NCBI GenBank assembly: GCA_964036155.1
Contig: OZ038422.1
Coordinates: 81,119,201-81,183,200 of the forward strand
DNA from: Diploscapter coronatus
Lineage: Eukaryota; Nematoda; Chromadorea; Rhabditida; Rhabditidae
Direction: 5' to 3'
Length of the DNA: 64,000 nucleotides
Shown here piece after piece: positions 37,801 to 50,110 of this stretch; the stretch's first letter is position 1; every line of letters starts with the position of its first letter. The position numbers and the translations under genes were made by a program. The notes beneath the pieces are model-generated. The model saw nothing but the letters and a program-made list of their open reading frames with translations, had not been told where the DNA came from and did not search any database.

Positions 37801-40800
37801 AACCTGGACGATCCTCTCGGACTGCTCGCCATGTACCAGTTTACTCGATACGCCTCGTCTTCACTCACTGTGCGTGGCTTCTGATTTTATTTGAAGACAC
37901 AACCTAACTAAAGCAATAATGGCATTTTCAACTTGTAATGAATAACACGAAACTATTCATTGTAATCGAAAGCTACTATCTTTTTCTGCAATTGGAAAAA
38001 TAATGCTTAATCACAGATCTTAAGATATCAACTAATAAGGAATAGTTATCGTTCTTCTGAATTTTTTTTTCAACATTCTGCGCCACGAAAATAAAACTAG
38101 GACAGTGAAAAGGAGTTATTTATTATTTAAGGAATAAGAGCTATTTTAGGTCGGAATCGAAGACGCGACGAGCTCCCGTGGCAGGAACTTCCGCTACCGC
38201 ATCGTGGAGTTCCTCAATGAGAAGAAGGAGAAGGTTGACAACTGGATGGCTGATAATGAGGTGAGCAAGCTCACTTTCAAGCACCTCCATTTATTAGAGA
38301 AAAAAGATGCTCTTATGTAAATGAAAGGAAGTGAAGTGAGCAGTCAAATTCTGAAACGTAAACGATCTATATCAAAGGTATTTTCCCCTCTATGATTGCG
38401 ATTTTTATAAACTACAGAACGAAATCTCATACAAAAATAAGCTTCACCAGTCTTTCTAAGAAGTCGGGGGCTTTTGTTATATTTGACTTGGAACGAGAAC
38501 AAAATTACTATGAACAATAATTCAGATCAAAGTGGACTGCAACTTCGCCATATTCATCGACAAGGACAAGGCCTTCTCAGCAAACTATCCGGAAGTCATC
38601 TTCTAGTGAGTTCATTTATCATTTATTAATAAAGACAGATTTCAATTTCAGTGCAAATCCGAACGAAACGGAGGATTTCGAAGTGGGACTGCGAGTCAAG
38701 TTCACTGCAGTCTACAGCAAGGAGTTGAAGGTAGAATTTTGATAAAATGTTCAAGTTTTTCGTGTTATTGAGTAAAAGTAGGATGCGTATAGTTGCACAG
38801 CATGTGAAATTCATCATGCTTCTCATTCATGTTTAAGAATAGGAGAATGAAATTAGTCCGATAATGCAATAGTTTACTGCACGATATTATCCCCTTCGCA
38901 GTTACCTACATTCTGAACTCCACGTCTTTATTTTCATGATTAATTGAACTTTGATTGCAGAAACTGATCATCCTCGCGTGGGCCCCCATCAAGCGATTCG
39001 ACTTGAAGGTCCCCGCTGTCAAGAAGTTCATCAAGGATGCTGGGGCCTTGCAGGTGAGCATTCAAAACAATCATCAATAATTGACAACTTTTGAGTAATG
39101 GAGTGAAGGGGTGATTTCTTATAATTGAGGGTTATTTTTATCAAACAATACATTATTTTTTGGAAAGTAAAACACCCCATCATTTGTCAAATAATTAATC
39201 AATCATCTTGCAGTGGATGTTCTTCGTGAAGACCTCGGTGCCTCGCGACTTCCCCGAGATGCTCGAATGTGAGGAATTCGGTCTCATCGATGACAGAAAC
39301 GTCATCCTCGAAGTCAAGCGGCCTAACTCGTGAGAATTTGAATTCTTCTGATTTACGACTGATTTACTCTCCATCATAAACGAGAGCGGATTTGCCGGCG
39401 AGAGATCCTCTCTTTTTCGCGAGAATATCTTCTGCCACTCTGCGTCTATCCTTAGCCATGTCTTTTTCAACTTCACTGATAAGTGGTTACGGATAGGCGC
39501 AGAGACTCGAAGTGTCACAGGTATCCCCGCGAAAAAAGGAAGTTTCTCGCTGTCAAATCCGCTCTCATTTATGATGGAGAGTATCAAATTTGTTTATTTA
39601 AATTATTGCTTTGAAAAGAGGATGAAAAACGACAGATTTCATTCATGCATTGTGGTAAAAAGTCAAACCTATAGCAAAGTCGGGTGTCTGTCTAATCAGA
39701 AAGAATAATACTCCATTTGCAGATACAATGTGTGGGTGACTTGGGCGTATGAGCCGAAGAAGGAGAAGTATCGCCTTGCGAGAACCAGTTTCCAGGTCGT
39801 CAAGCAAGGAGAGGAAGAACCACAGGATGTGAGTCATTACTTATTTTGCGATCATAGATGGGGTTTCGAGCGAATTAACTGGAAATTGAAGATAAACATA
39901 AAATTTAAAAACCGGTAACTTATGCTTGTGAGAATATGTTGATTTTCAATTTTTTCCTTTTCAGAAGGAGGGAGAACCGCTGGTGATCATTGAAGGAAGT
40001 ATGAAAACCCCGCCGTCTCGCTCGAACGCACCATCGGAAGCAGGGTTCTCTACTCACCCACAGCCTCAGCCGCCAATCGAGAGAATGGAGACGATGAGTG
40101 TGGAGAACAGGGTTGAGAGGGCAGACAGAGGAAGGGATGAAGAGATAGAGGACAGCGAGGCAGACGAAGCTAGCGCCAGTGAAGCCGCCATGCTCCGTCA
40201 TTCACATGTCAACGAGTTTTGCCAGGAGGTTTGCCTTTATCTGGAATTCCGAAAATGTTGGTTCTTCAGTTGGCAGACATTTTCGTAGCCTACCAGTTGA
40301 AGTCGGTGTCCATCGAGAACATCCTCAACTGCCTCTACTTCAGAACCGAGGTAAGGACTATTGCGTCTTACCTATTTCATACAATTCACCTCAGGACTGT
40401 GCGAAGTCAACTTCGCTAAGTTTAAGTTTTTTTCTTTTTATTCTCTTTCCACGCTAGCGTATCGGTTATTTCGTTTTACTGTTTTCTCTAAAACTTCGAA
40501 GTTCGAATTTTGAAATTTTTCGAAGTTTTAAAGAAGACAAAAAATAACAAAAAGAGAAACTTCGACTTCGCACAGCCCTGATACATATTATAATCGATGA
40601 ATGTCTTGCTTTGAAGAAACTTGTTGACAAGTTGGCACTTCTTCTAATTTCTTTCCCTTCCATTTTATCATTTTGAGAGAATGCTTTTGAAAATTTTATC
40701 AGAAAAGCGAATTGTCCCATTTATTGGACAGATGCAGCTATTCAGTTAGTATAATCAATTAATTTCTCCATGTTTGTTTACAAGTTCTTAGTAAAGATGA

Positions 40801-41761
40801 AGATGTTTTGTATAGAAGGTCTGCGAAACGTTCGACATCCAGTTCACGAGCAAGTTGCACATGAAGATGCTGCGGAAGATGTGCATCATCCACCTCGCCT
40901 TCTACTTTCCTCGCTACTTCCACTACAATCCATACGGTTCGAATTTACTTTTCCGAACATTTTCTTTAAAGTTGCCAAGAAAGCGAATCTCTTAAATTCA
41001 CTGTCAAAAGCTGATTATTGCGCGTCTTCTGTGAAAAGTGCGCATTGCGATTGAACTTGTCTTGAAAATTTGGATTCGCTAGTAAATGCAAAATAACTTG
41101 CCCTATTACAAAGAATTCTCTTATCCACTCTGCAACGATGACATTTTCTTTGATTGCGTGGGAAATACCTTAAGAGAGTTAGCCAATGAATGAAGAGCGC
41201 AGAGAAATGCAAAGGAAAAATCCGATTGCAATGCCGCACTTTGTACGGAAGATGCACAATAGTCAGCTTCGACAGTAGTGGCAAACTGCTGCTAGACTTT
41301 AATCAAGACCCTAAATTCACTTGTTGAAAAGTAGAATTACAGTCGAAATGTGATGTCTTATCATACACTTTATGAATGCATTTACTAAAATCACTTGATT
41401 TTAGAAATAGGAGAATATCTTTTTGACGTTTAAATTTACTCGCCGAAGATGACCAGTTATTTTATTTCGATTTCTACCAAATATTACACTTTCAGCAAAG
41501 ATGATGTCGATCTCCGACAGGGCGCTGCATAAGTTTGCGAGCAAGAAACCAGTCGACGTGTCTGATGATGATGATGATGATGATGATGCAGGTCGAATGT
41601 TGTCTTCCCTCTCTCCTGACAGAGCAAACGGACATTCCGCTGCAGCCATGATCCCCCCACCAGGCCTCTCAGCTGCGGGGCCGCCTTCCCACCCTGGACA
41701 GGCACAGGCTAAACTTCTTCCCGCTCCTTCCAGATTCTCTCTCCCCCAAGTCCCCAAGTAG
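34825..41761 (+). CDS. Unrecognised 786-residue protein
   Basis: I do not recognise the family. Nineteen exons close in phase: 34825-34947, 35496-35590, 35643-35784, 35920-36063, 36110-36187, 36680-36778, 36839-36959, 37428-37537, 37735-37869, 38150-38260, 38526-38605, 38652-38730, 38961-39053, 39214-39329, 39723-39828, 39965-40228, 40270-40350, 40819-40936, 41496-41761. The first 530 or so residues look folded and repeat a theme of about 180 residues: short beta-rich stretches with aromatic residues (GDIIRWEYP, GKVYKFSAFL, NVWVTWAYEP). Next comes an acidic disordered linker with many Glu/Ser, then a compact segment (LADIFVAYQLKS to HLAFYFPRYFHYNPY) and a Pro-rich tail with a run of eight Asp. 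No signal peptide or membrane segment is visible, so it is probably intracellular. Candidate roles cannot be named from sequence alone. Confidence 0.8.
39365..39583. mobile_element. MITE with TA target duplication
   Basis: Ends CTCTCCATCATAAA and TTTATGATGGAGAG are inverted and flanked by TA on each side. Homology between arms extends for about 100 bases (GAGAGCGGATTTG in both). It lies in an intron of the unrecognised 786-residue gene. The pattern fits a Tc1/mariner-type MITE. No coding capacity. Confidence 0.8.
40391..40581. repeat. Inverted repeat in an intron
   Basis: TCAGGACTGTGCGAAGT and ACTTCGCACAGCCCTGA bound 191 bases, with weaker pairing of the CTTCG-rich interior. Likely a MITE. 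Confidence 0.65.
41563..41589 (+). repeat. GAT triplet run encoding poly-Asp
   Basis: Eight or so GAT codons in the last exon of the 786-residue protein. A microsatellite of this kind is likely to vary in length between individuals. Confidence 0.8.
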
Positions 41762-43480
41762 TAGATCGTCAGAATTTGAGTACGAAGGATGAGACGAAAT
41801 TTCGATTCCAATTCTCCGACAATTTTCAAGCAAATCCCATCTCATTTCTAACACAACATGGTGGTATCTTCTAGGAATTACATTCTTTAAAGAAAAACTT
41901 GATCAAATTTTATCATGACTCTTTGAGTTTAAAATGCTCATTCTAGTAACGAACTCTTTAACATTCGTGGGAATCTTTTATCATGGCTCTATCACCCTCA
42001 CTTATGTGTATCTATCTATCTCAATTTGTCTTTTATCACATGGGTTTGGGCGTGTTCAATACAATGTGCCTTATTATAGCTCTATCACTTCCTCAGATAT
42101 TTATGCTAGTTATGAACTTTTTATTCGCTCATTCAAAAGAACGCTATATATCATAGCTCTATCACAACTTTCTGGGTATCAGTTTCGTGTCATATCAATT
42201 TCATTCCTTTTTTGGCCGTTGTTAATACCTATTCGCGGATCTAATTTTATTCCAAGAAAAAATCATTGTTGTTCCTGATTTAAAACATTCTCCATAATTC
42301 TCGAAACTGCCCGGACCAGAGATTTAAAATTCGTTTTGAAGGGGTATTTGAGTGTTTTCTAACTATTCGACCTGAAAATCATAATTCCGGGCCTTTTTCC
42401 GACATTTTCAACTTCGGATCCAGGTACCGGGGTCCGGGGGTCAAATTTCGAAAGTCATTCTTATATCCCAAACCTATACCAGATTGTTCAGTTCGACGAG
42501 CTGAGTCGATTGGTGCAAATATTTCTTGGATCCGATCTTTCTATCACAAGTTACGGCTAAAAACAGTGCAAAAGTATCATAAATACGAGGTCCTTCATAG
42601 AAAAGTCAACTTTTCTCATTTCTTTCTGCGTATTACCTCCCAGTTTTTTCACGCAATAATCTATGAGTCCTGCTCATTCTACTCGTGTAAAAAAATTGAA
42701 AATTGAATCAGGCCAATTGACCGAAAAAACGGTCCAAAGTCAAACCAGAAAATTTCGATTTTCGAAAATGCCTGTGAAAAAATTCAAAATGTATACCAAT
42801 CGATAGAGCTCATCAAACTGAGCAACTTTTGTGAAGACACTTTGGGTTTAGCCGTAATGGTATGCGTGGTATGGAGGTTTGAAGGAGTCAGATCCACGAA
42901 AATAACAAAAAATTCACAACACCTTATAAATGTGACTGAATCGGGACTTAACTTGGCAGATTTTCGTGATATATCGACCACATTACGTGTACCAATTTTT
43001 AACAGGATTGGTGCAGTGCAAGGGGGTGAACCAGATAGTTACCCAAAAATCCCATTATGCGCATTTCTTTTGGCCGGTACTGCATTCATTAATTAACGCC
43101 GTATTCTCTCTAATATGTAGAAATCCATTTCAAAACTCAGCAATGCAATAATTCATAATAAATCATTTCAAACACATGTGCAAATGAAGGAGAAGTGTTC
43201 AAAATGGTTATTTAGCTTTAGTTTTGGTATATTTATTAATCATTAAAATCGACTTATCTGCGTCGTTAAAAACTGATTTTCGATTTTTGCTTGGTTCCAA
43301 AATAGAAGTGTATAGATTTAAATTACTGAGAATACGGTATTTGACCAGAGTTATTCTAATGCAACTCTAGAAAATGCTCACCAAGTTGTTCACTTCGACC
43401 TTGACAGTTTCGATGCAATTGGCTAATTCTCGGGGATTGTTTGCAACCTCTAGCTGCTCAGCTAGCATGACGGCTGCTTT
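41762..43480. other. Gene-free stretch with degenerate repeats
   Basis: Three copies of a CTCTATCAC motif near 41985, 42080 and 42165 are spaced about 90 bases apart. TACGGTATT or its inverse appears near 43090 and 43335, resembling the ends of the MITE at 45954. No coding exon is convincing. It may be decayed repetitive DNA. Confidence 0.4.
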
Positions 43481-43928
43481 CAAAAGGCTCCTTCTGACTC
43501 CAAATTAATAAAACGCGCTCTTTGCTCTTCCGTCAATCCGTCTAGCAGGTTGCGATTGTTGAGGCTCTCTTCAAACAGGCGGATTTCTGTGTCACTAATG
43601 AACCGATAATCAGATTTGATCAGGCTCGTGATTTTGCCAATGTATTCATTCTGAGTAAGTCGAGGTCCCCGTTGCCATTTTCTCCAACTATTCCGTATTT
43701 ATGTTCGCTGGTGACACGCAATATTTCTTGAAGGTCCATTTGCATGTGTTCGTTAACTGTCAGCCCCATTTGCCTGAGTGCCGTCAGACAGATGTGGAAC
43801 TCTTCATTGAAGTGCAGCACGATGCCTTCTCCCGTCGCGAAGCGAACCGTTGAATGCGTCTCAGCGACCAGCTTGAACACTCGCTCTGCGTCCATCGATA
43901 CTATCGCTCGAATAATTCGGCTGCTCAT
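43481..43928 (-). pseudogene. Unrecognised gene with disrupted frame
   Basis: A 102-codon open frame begins MSSRIIRAIVSMDAERVF and runs to 43620. Good coding-like sequence continues in a second frame (NEYIGKITSLIKSDYRF to NLESEGAF, stop at 43481). They could join through a 38-base GTTGGA...CTCAG intron. A further coding-like stretch in a third frame (SLLKAAVMLAEQLEV to VKVEVNNL, to about 43382, ending at a good GTGAGC donor) overlaps directly and cannot be reached by splicing, so at least one single-base frame shift is implied. No family recognised. It may be a decaying gene or carry a sequencing error. Confidence 0.4.
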
Positions 43929-44473
43929 TCTTCTATTTTCCCTTTGTCTCTAACCTCTCTCCCATATGCTGTTATTCCCTCCCCTCCCTTTATGCCCACT
44001 CCCAGTGGTTGTACTTCTCATTCTTTTTTCTCTACAATCACTACTTGCTCATCAACTATCGAACCCTCTACATCTTCCCTTCTAGAGTTGTCTATCTTCA
44101 CGACCACTGATCTGCCCTCGAATTGTCTACACCTTTGACCTCACAATTGATTCGGGTCTCCTGCGTTCTGGTGAGACAGTAAATTTCCTAGTCTTCTTCA
44201 ACTATTGGTACTTTGACATTATTCTAATAAAAACTTGTGTGTAATCCAAGTTCTGACTGACGCCACACAACTAAAAGCACAACAATTTATACGTGTGAAA
44301 GTGCTGGCGAGAGAAACGAATTCTGTCTCCTGAAAATATCGATGGAATATCTTTTCTGTATTGTTTTTTTTTTTCTGAAAGACTATTTTTCAATTGAACT
44401 ATTCCAAAATTGAAGAGCACATTAAGTCTTATCAAAACTATTCTTCGAAAAATTATTCTGCTAAATCATTCAA
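43929..44473. other. Intergenic stretch
   Basis: Pyrimidine-rich, with no open frame I trust. It lies between the broken minus-strand gene and the F-box gene. Confidence 0.45.
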
Positions 44474-46794
44474 ATGTCACATCTGCCTCAGGTTTGTACA
44501 AATTTTATATTCAATAATGTCTATGCATCTCAGAAGACGTTGGTAGACTTGCCACCTGAAATTCTCCAAATTATTTTCTCGCATTTGCCGATTGGAGATT
44601 TGGGCCAAATTCAAAGGGTTAATAAATATCTGTACGACGTTGCGAATGAAAGAAGAAATCCAGCTGGAAAGCGATTGACCTGCAAAAACAGGATTGGAAT
44701 AAGCATCCAGTTCGGTGATTATTATGTGCCTGAAGACGAACACCAATTGGTATTTCCATTTTTTAATCTTGGAAATTAATCGATTTATTAGTTTCAACAA
44801 TCGTGATAAATCGAAGATTTTTCAAGAGGTCAATATATTTGCCATAAAATAATATATTCTTTCAGGAATTCAACGACATTGCCGATATACATATCTATGA
44901 TCGAAAGGAAACAAGTAAGATAATAATGCTATTGACAATAATGAAATTTTATTCAGTCACTACATATATCAGAAAATGATGTTTCTCTTGTAATTTTTCT
45001 CGTGATTTATATCTTAACTTAGATTTTTTCTTTTAAATTGTCCTATGAGAAAAGTACCTCTTTCATATTCTTAATTGCTTTTAAAAAGATTTGCTGAGGA
45101 AACGGGGCGCGTATCCGCGAAGAACGCATTATGATATACAATAGTGCGAGACGCAGAGCACAGTAGTTTATCTCACGGGTACCCCTTCTTCCTTCCTCTG
45201 CAAGTCTTTTTGATTATTTGATTTGAACCTAACATCAGAGAAATAATTATTGTTTAGGATATCGATCTCATCCGAGCATGACAATTCGAGCTCCATGTTG
45301 TGATAGACATCCACAACCAACTGAGGAGCAGATTCGAAAAATGCGTCAAAAATGGTCCAGTATGAAAATCGAAGAATTTTTCAAAACATCTCTTGAAGGT
45401 AAATTTGGAAAAGATCACTGAAATGTTTATCAGATAATCTATTTACTTTTTTTTTAGAAGTTAAGAAACAAATAAATAAGGATCGCGAAAATAATCCAGA
45501 TAATGTATTCGACTGTAAACCATTTATCCTAGATATCACTATTCTCATGGAGCAAGTAATAAATTTATATTCTAGAAATATTTGCGATGTTCAAAAATAA
45601 ATTTAGGCATTTTGGACGAAAACAGAAGCTTTCGATTATCTCAAGGGTCTACTTTTCTATACTTACTATGAGTATGGCTATGTCGATTCACTAGAATTGG
45701 TAAGTGCTATATTGATTTTTAATTCGAAATACAGATTATTTAGGAAGGAGTAACTCAGGAGGCGTGGAAACAAATGAGAGATTTTTTTGACACTCATAGC
45801 TATTTTATTAGGAATAAAACTTCAATAGATATCAGATTTTATCCTACCAACATCAATGAATTTTTTGCGTCACCACTCTTTTCTAAAGGTGAGTAGAAAT
45901 ATTATTTTCGGGATTCTGTAAAAATTAGTGCAAAAGTTATGCTAACTTCATTTATACCGTATTCTCTAATAGAAGCTCCCCTCTAGCTTTTCGCATTTAG
46001 CTGATCATTCACCCCCAAATCGTATCGAAAGAAACATATACATTTGATCAAATTTCGAGTCCATATCTCTAATATCCATGCACTTTTATAATGCATTTCT
46101 AACGAAAATTCGGAGTTCTGGGCCCTCAAAGTTGACCTCCAAAGGGTAGCTTCTATTAGAAAAAATACGGTATCATATTTACTCTGATAGTAAACATCAT
46201 GAAGTTACGATTTTAGGCGTTAGATCTTTGTCAATTTTATATTTCAACGATGTTGGAATTGAGCCGAACTATGAATTATTCAGACACGAAACTGTGATAA
46301 ACGTAGGTGTAGAATAAGTGCTATTCATGAGATTTTTTCGATCTGGTTCATTTAGGCTGAAAAGGTGTCCGTTAAACCCTTCGGAGATGGTGAAATGAAA
46401 TGCTTCGGACTTGATGATGCATTTCTTGCCAACATGAAATATAAAAAATTTGATATTAGCCGCGTGAACATGACAAATAACTGTATGCAAATTGTGCTAA
46501 AGGTAATTTTTGAGGCACTTTTAAAATTATCCTGATAATTAAGTAATTATAATTTTGTTATTTCAGCACTTCTATGAGAATCTTAAGGGAAATATCGGTA
46601 AATTGAAATACTCATTTGGAATGGTTGGACCAATAGATTTAGAAAAATCCCTTAAATCTCTACCAGAGTCAGCCATTCAGATTCGAGAAGATGGGATAGA
46701 ATGGATGCTGACAAATCGGCATAACGAGAAATTCATAATTGGATACGATCAATTCGAAGATTATTATATCATTTATATTACGTCATATTATTAG
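44474..46794 (+). CDS. F-box protein (nematode type)
   Basis: F-box proteins choose substrates for SCF ubiquitin ligases by binding Skp1. Exons 44474-44491, 44534-44749, 44866-44914, 45258-45398, 45458-45555, 45607-45699, 45744-45888, 46217-46302, 46356-46502 and 46567-46794 join to 406 residues. The F-box is at residues 7-45: LVDLPPEILQIIFSHLPIGD followed by the typical RVNKYLYDVA. The remainder has no named motif but resembles the fast-evolving C-terminal parts of nematode F-box families (aromatic-rich, TNINEFFAS, CMQIVLKHFYENL). The 42-base first intron is a multiple of three and open, so retention would add 14 residues. A MITE sits in one intron. Confidence 0.85.
45954..46173. mobile_element. 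MITE-like element in an F-box gene intron
   Basis: ATACCGTATTCTCTAATAGA at the left, and AGCTTCTATTAGAA followed by AATACGGTAT at the right, are inverted copies about 30 bases long around 160 bases of filler. No coding capacity. Confidence 0.75.
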
Positions 46795-46806
46795 GTCCTT
46801 TACAGC

Positions 46807-46900
46807 AATTACTAAATGGCGGAGTGTCTTTCCCACTATTTCTTTTAAATTTCATCCTCTCATCTATATTTAACTATAGTACTCCGCCATTCAGTAGTTA
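46807..46900. repeat. Short palindromic element after the F-box gene
   Basis: AATTACTAAATGGCGGAGT and ACTCCGCCATTCAGTAGTTA are inverted and 55 bases apart. It begins 13 bases after the F-box stop, so it would be in the transcript's 3' UTR. Confidence 0.7.
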
Positions 46901-47558
46901 CCATCCTGTGTCGATTATTATTACCTCTATTATATAATTACGTAACCGTCCTTTTTTAAATTTAACTTTTTATGAAGTTTTTTTAATTGTTACGAAGAGA
47001 AGTGCAGAAGTCCATCATGAGTCGAAGTTGAATAATGAAGTCTTTCATTGGAATTGCGCAAAATTTGTTAAATTCGAATAGAATAAAGTTCAAATGTTGT
47101 ATCATGTCGAAAAATAGTGAAAATAATTAGCCGAAGAAAATAGGAAGCAGCTGCAGAAAAAAATGCCCCCACAAAAATGATCATGACTTTACATCCGCTG
47201 GACCATTTTCAGAGGTCTAAAGAGCATTTTGCTCCGGTAAATACCACTAATCATGCTGGTATAAAATTATCCCATGATTATCTATTCCGAAAATTCATTT
47301 GGCGCCTCTAAATTTAGTGTTAGAGGCTCACTATTCAATTGACTATCTTTCTATAGTCTCTCGCCTTTCCCTCTATTCTCTCTCCCTTTCTCGCCAGTGC
47401 CGCCTAGCGGACACTGCCCATTCCTTCTACATCTTTCCTCCCTCTTCTTTTGTATTTTTCTCTCTCTTCAACCACTGACTACTGGTCATTTGTCATCCTT
47501 TCTTCTCCGATCAGTCCGTCTCATCTCCTGTGCTCGTCGTGGACGGTCGGTCAGTGCC
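46901..47558. other. Intergenic region upstream of the Kelch gene
   Basis: AT-rich, turning CT-rich near 47340-47540. Probably the promoter and 5' UTR of the Kelch gene. No exon seen. Confidence 0.45.
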
Positions 47559-49924
47559 ATGGAAAGCAACGCAGTACCATCGACGTCGACTCTATCTGGA
47601 TCTTCTTCAGCCAAGGTCCCATTCGATGCCAAAATTGCTATCGCAGGTAGAAATTCGATTTTAGGTTTTCAGCGATTTTTGAGAGAATTTGGGGGTACAT
47701 TGAAAAATTGCTGATTTCTTTCTTCAAGCTTGCATTTTCACATGTCCTTGAGAATTTCCTAAAACTTGTAAAAATTGTTTTCTAAACTTAAATTTTGACA
47801 CGTTGCATAATTGATAATTTTCATGCAATCTATGGACAATGATAACAAATGAGGATGTGTAAAATTTCAGATCAGGACAAAGATAACTCGACTGGTCCTC
47901 CGCTGATTGGAGTGTACGACATCTATTCGAGGTCCTACAAACTTATCAGGGAGCTACAGGTCGCAAGAAAGGATTACGCATTCGCCAGGTACCGTAGTTT
48001 CTATTTTTTTAATGAAACCTGAATGCGGAACGCAGTTATCAATAGAGCATAGAATGAAAGTAGGGATATCGAAAAGAACTGAGAGGTTAAAATTTAGAAT
48101 TACGGTAATTATTTCAGGCGAGGTTCGCTACTGTACATAATCGGAGGAATGCACGGCGGAAATCCTCTCGCATCGGTAGAAGCTTATGATTACGAAAGTG
48201 GTTATAAAGGAGAGGTATGGGAAAATCAACAATTTCGTAATTTGTATTATCAAAATGATTTTTAAATGCCGGTTTTTATCTACATTCTGATAATGACCCC
48301 AAAAATTCTGGTTTTATTGCCAATTTTATTATCTGATCAAAGTGCCAAATCATAAATTCGAACAGAAAACCACACCCAAGATTATAAATAGTCGTTTGAA
48401 TTTCAGATGCCCTCCCTCAATACGGCCAGAGCGTGTTGCTCTGCCCTGGTCCACAACAACAAGCTGTACGTGGCCGGAGGCTTGTCGGAAGACGGCGTCT
48501 ACATTGGCAGTGTCGAAAGGTGGGACTTCCTGACGGGCAACTGGGAGCAGGTCCAGCAACTCCAGCATGCAAGGGCTAATGCCGTACTCATCGAATACGA
48601 AGGAAAAATTTTAGGTAAGGAAGTAATCAATATTTTGAAAAATAAAACTTGATTAATCGGCTGAGATTTCAGAGACAATGATCTGAATTCATTTTCCCCC
48701 ATTCGAATGTTATAAAGTGGGAGATCGAATTTTAATTGATTATGTCTATATTTTAATTCTAGATTTGATTTAAAAATAAAAAAAAAACTTCAGCGATGGG
48801 AGGCTTCAATGGAGTTAATTGTGAAAAGCGGATGGAGATCTATGACGAAACGAGTGGCAATTGGTCGTACTACGGCGATATGGAGAGAGGCAGAGCGGGA
48901 TTCGCCGCGACCATCTTCAGAAAACACATCTACATCGCTGGGGGATGGGCGTATGTTTATCCGTCTTTGAATTTTTAGTCGAAATTTCATCTCTAATTCA
49001 CATAATTTTATGGCTCTAAAATATGATCTAAATTCTTCTTTTTAATTAAATTATGGCTATTTTTGTCTTGAAATTCATTGTTTCAACATTAAACAACTTT
49101 TTATCTTTAGTTTTTATGAAATTCATAATAGTTTTGACAAGAAATTTCATCTTTTGCAACATTCATTTTTCTTTAAATTTTCAGCGGTATGAGAGCACCG
49201 CTGAGGACGATGGAGAGTTTGGACTCCAAGTCGAAGTCGAAGAAATGGAACGTCGAGAGGGCGATGAATCTGTCCAGGAAAGACTTCATTCTGGTCACCG
49301 TCCAGGAAAATGACAGGGACAATCACATACTCGCACTCGGGGGGTACGATTCATCAAGAATACAATTTTCAGGAAAAAGATATTTCTAAAAATTACAGTA
49401 TTTTACTGATTATGTGTATAGTAAAACCGAATTATACTCAGGGAGAACGAATTTATTTAATTGATTGAACTTCAAAGGGGATAACAACTGAACTGTATGA
49501 AAGTAAAAGAGAGAAGTGAGTGGAAAGAGGTTCAGGGAGAAGAGATTGTAGGGAAGGGGCGGGGCGGAGTCGGCTGGTTTTAGATAGACCTCGTATTACG
49601 ATAAGTATCACATTTTCTGTTTACTTTTCATACCTGGTATATCTCCCCATTATGCTCACTCTGTTTTACCAATAATAAGGGTGTCAATGCAGAATTTGCG
49701 GGAAAATTATAAAATGCACTCACAGCTTATTTTTGTTGGTGTAATTTTTACCTCATGTTATATGGAGCGAAAAATGCTAATTGTAAAAGGAACTGAAAAA
49801 AATATCGTAGTTAGAAAATTTTAATTCCAAAACGTTGGATTTTAGGAATGCAGGACATTGGGAGTTGGTGCATAAGTTCATGCCGAACAAGTGGGAGCAG
49901 CTCGCCTACCAGGAGAGAAAATGA
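47559..49924 (+). CDS. Kelch-repeat protein without a BTB domain
   Basis: Kelch repeats build a beta-propeller used for protein binding, often as substrate adaptor or actin-associated scaffold. Exons 47559-47646, 47871-47988, 48118-48214, 48407-48614, 48794-48950, 49185-49343 and 49846-49924 close in phase to 301 residues. Repeats carry the usual Gly-Gly and spaced Tyr/Trp: YIIGGMHGG, YVAGGLSEDG...WDFLTGNWEQV, LAMGGFNG...YDETSGNWSYY, YIAGGWAG...SKSKKWNV, LALGGNAGHWELV. Each blade begins after a conserved R (ARA, GRA) segment. The first 30 residues are Ser/Thr-rich. I see no BTB or BACK domain in frame upstream, although one could lie on unseen exons. The stop after QERK makes this a short, propeller-only protein. 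Confidence 0.85.
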
Positions 49925-49999
49925 TCTACGTTTGGTTAGTTACATTTATTTTAAGATAAATCCCTTTTTCTTGCTAAATATTAGAAAAGGGCAATTCGA

Positions 50000-50110
50000 A
50001 TTATTCGCCACTTCGCCACGTCCTATATAATAGTGGAGAGAAAAGATTCCCTATCATTGTCGACCATAAGCTGTTGACGAATTTTTTACTTGACGAAGTG
50101 GCGATTATTC
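50000..50110. repeat. Inverted repeat downstream of the Kelch gene
   Basis: ATTATTCGCCACTTCG and CGAAGTGGCGATTATT are perfect 16-base inverted copies about 75 bases apart. Likely a small MITE or a 3'-UTR hairpin. Confidence 0.7.
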
